Source of the DNA: Ustulina deusta | Lineage: Eukaryota > Ascomycota > Sordariomycetes > Xylariales > Xylariaceae | NCBI GenBank assembly: GCA_023159155.1 | Contig: JAJNNX010000021.1 | Coordinates: 739,417-803,416, forward strand | Reading direction: 5' to 3' | DNA length: 64,000 nucleotides | Part shown: positions 63,441 through 64,000 of the stretch, piece by piece | How the letters are laid out: each line of letters opens with the position of its first letter | Numbering within the stretch: position 1 is the first letter of the stretch | Made by a program: the position numbers and the translations under genes | Notes under the pieces: generated by a model | Told to the model about the DNA's origin: nothing | What the model saw: the letters and a program-made list of their open reading frames with translations, nothing else | The model's database searches: none

Positions 63441-64000
63441 GGCTTATGTTTCTATAAATAAAACTTTGCATATAAAGATATTAGATTTTTTAATATTTTA
63501 CTATATACTTATTTTTTTTTAATTTATTATTATTTTTTATATATTTATTAGTTTTTTTATTAAAGTAATGCTTTATTACGCTTTATTTTATTATAAATAT
63601 TATACTATATTATTATTTTTAATTTTATAAAGTTACAAAAATACTTTTTTAAAAGTAGTAAACTAATACTTTATATTTTATAAACTATAATAGTACTACT
63701 AATATTATATTATTTAAATAAATATAACTACTAAGCTATATATAGATTTTTATATTTTATATATATTTTTGCAAAAATTTATAAATAGGCTTAATACTAA
63801 AAAATAACCTTAATATAATATTTTTATATTTTAAAAATTAATTAATTATTAAAGTTATATTATATATAATAATTAAAAGTATTAAAAAAGTTTATAAATA
63901 TTTTAATAAAATATTTTATTTATTTTTATTTTTTTATTATATTTTTTATATATAGTTTATTTTATATTATTTATTTATATTATTATTTATATTATTTATA
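63441..64000. other. Unresolved AT-rich DNA
   Basis: Nothing recognisable, apart from ATATTATTTATATTATTTATA-type repeats at the very end. Confidence 0.6.

Noticed and set aside
1..64000. AT-rich organellar (mitochondrial) or Plasmodium/Dictyostelium-like genome
   Set aside because: Ty3/Gypsy elements, fungal-style short introns, pyrimidine-rich upstream tracts and islands of normal composition fit a RIP-affected filamentous fungus nuclear genome better. No mitochondrial genes were seen.
63900..64000. Telomeric repeat at the window edge
   Set aside because: Only TTATATTATTTA-type sequence; no TTAGGG or CCCTAA arrays at either end.

Overview
The window looks like a very AT-rich, gene-poor block from a filamentous ascomycete (Pezizomycotina). 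By eye well over 80% of bases are A or T, TpA is in excess and CpG is rare. Recognisable coding frames are broken mainly by TAA/TAG where Gln or Trp is expected, and by Asp-to-Asn or Glu-to-Lys changes. This is the pattern left by repeat-induced point mutation (RIP) of CpA on both strands. Introns with GTATGT or GTACGT donors, TAACTAA-like branch sites and TTTAG/TTAG acceptors support a fungal nuclear origin. I see no intact conventional gene; the longer ATG-initiated frames are low-complexity or off-frame.

1-11.3 kb holds unresolved decayed sequence, a tRNA-like remnant, two direct copies of a 0.33-kb repeat (C), a degenerate satellite-like tract (about 5.98-8.1 kb) and two partial copies of LTR element B. 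11.3-15.5 kb is a truncated, inverted copy of Gypsy element A. 15.5-16.5 kb and 22.6-24.25 kb are G-poor repetitive DNA, apparently one tract split by a full Ty3/Gypsy element B (16,504-22,619; coding strand minus; target duplication ATACT). 24.3-35.7 kb is mostly unresolved decayed repeat DNA with minisatellites and one G-rich island. 35.7-44.0 kb is an inverted-repeat element (FB) split by a full Gypsy element A (35,980-43,874; plus strand); a second FB copy follows at 44.34-44.75 kb.

45.0-61.1 kb differs: less decayed, with splice sites, pyrimidine-rich upstream tracts and recognisable protein families. In order on the plus strand it carries a long gene ending in an SF1-type helicase-like motif, a NADAR-domain gene (ADP-ribose/nucleobase chemistry), a large RecQ-type helicase resembling fungal telomere-linked helicases, and an unidentified gene of about 763 codons with three introns. 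A 12-bp imperfect inverted repeat (45,252-45,263 / 61,051-61,062) brackets the set. I infer a degraded multi-gene mobile or subtelomeric cassette, not a single known transposon class; this is the most interesting part of the window. RIP damage falls off towards its right end.

61.1-64 kb returns to decayed repeats: a third FB copy, a fourth (partial) B copy, and a second tRNA-like remnant.
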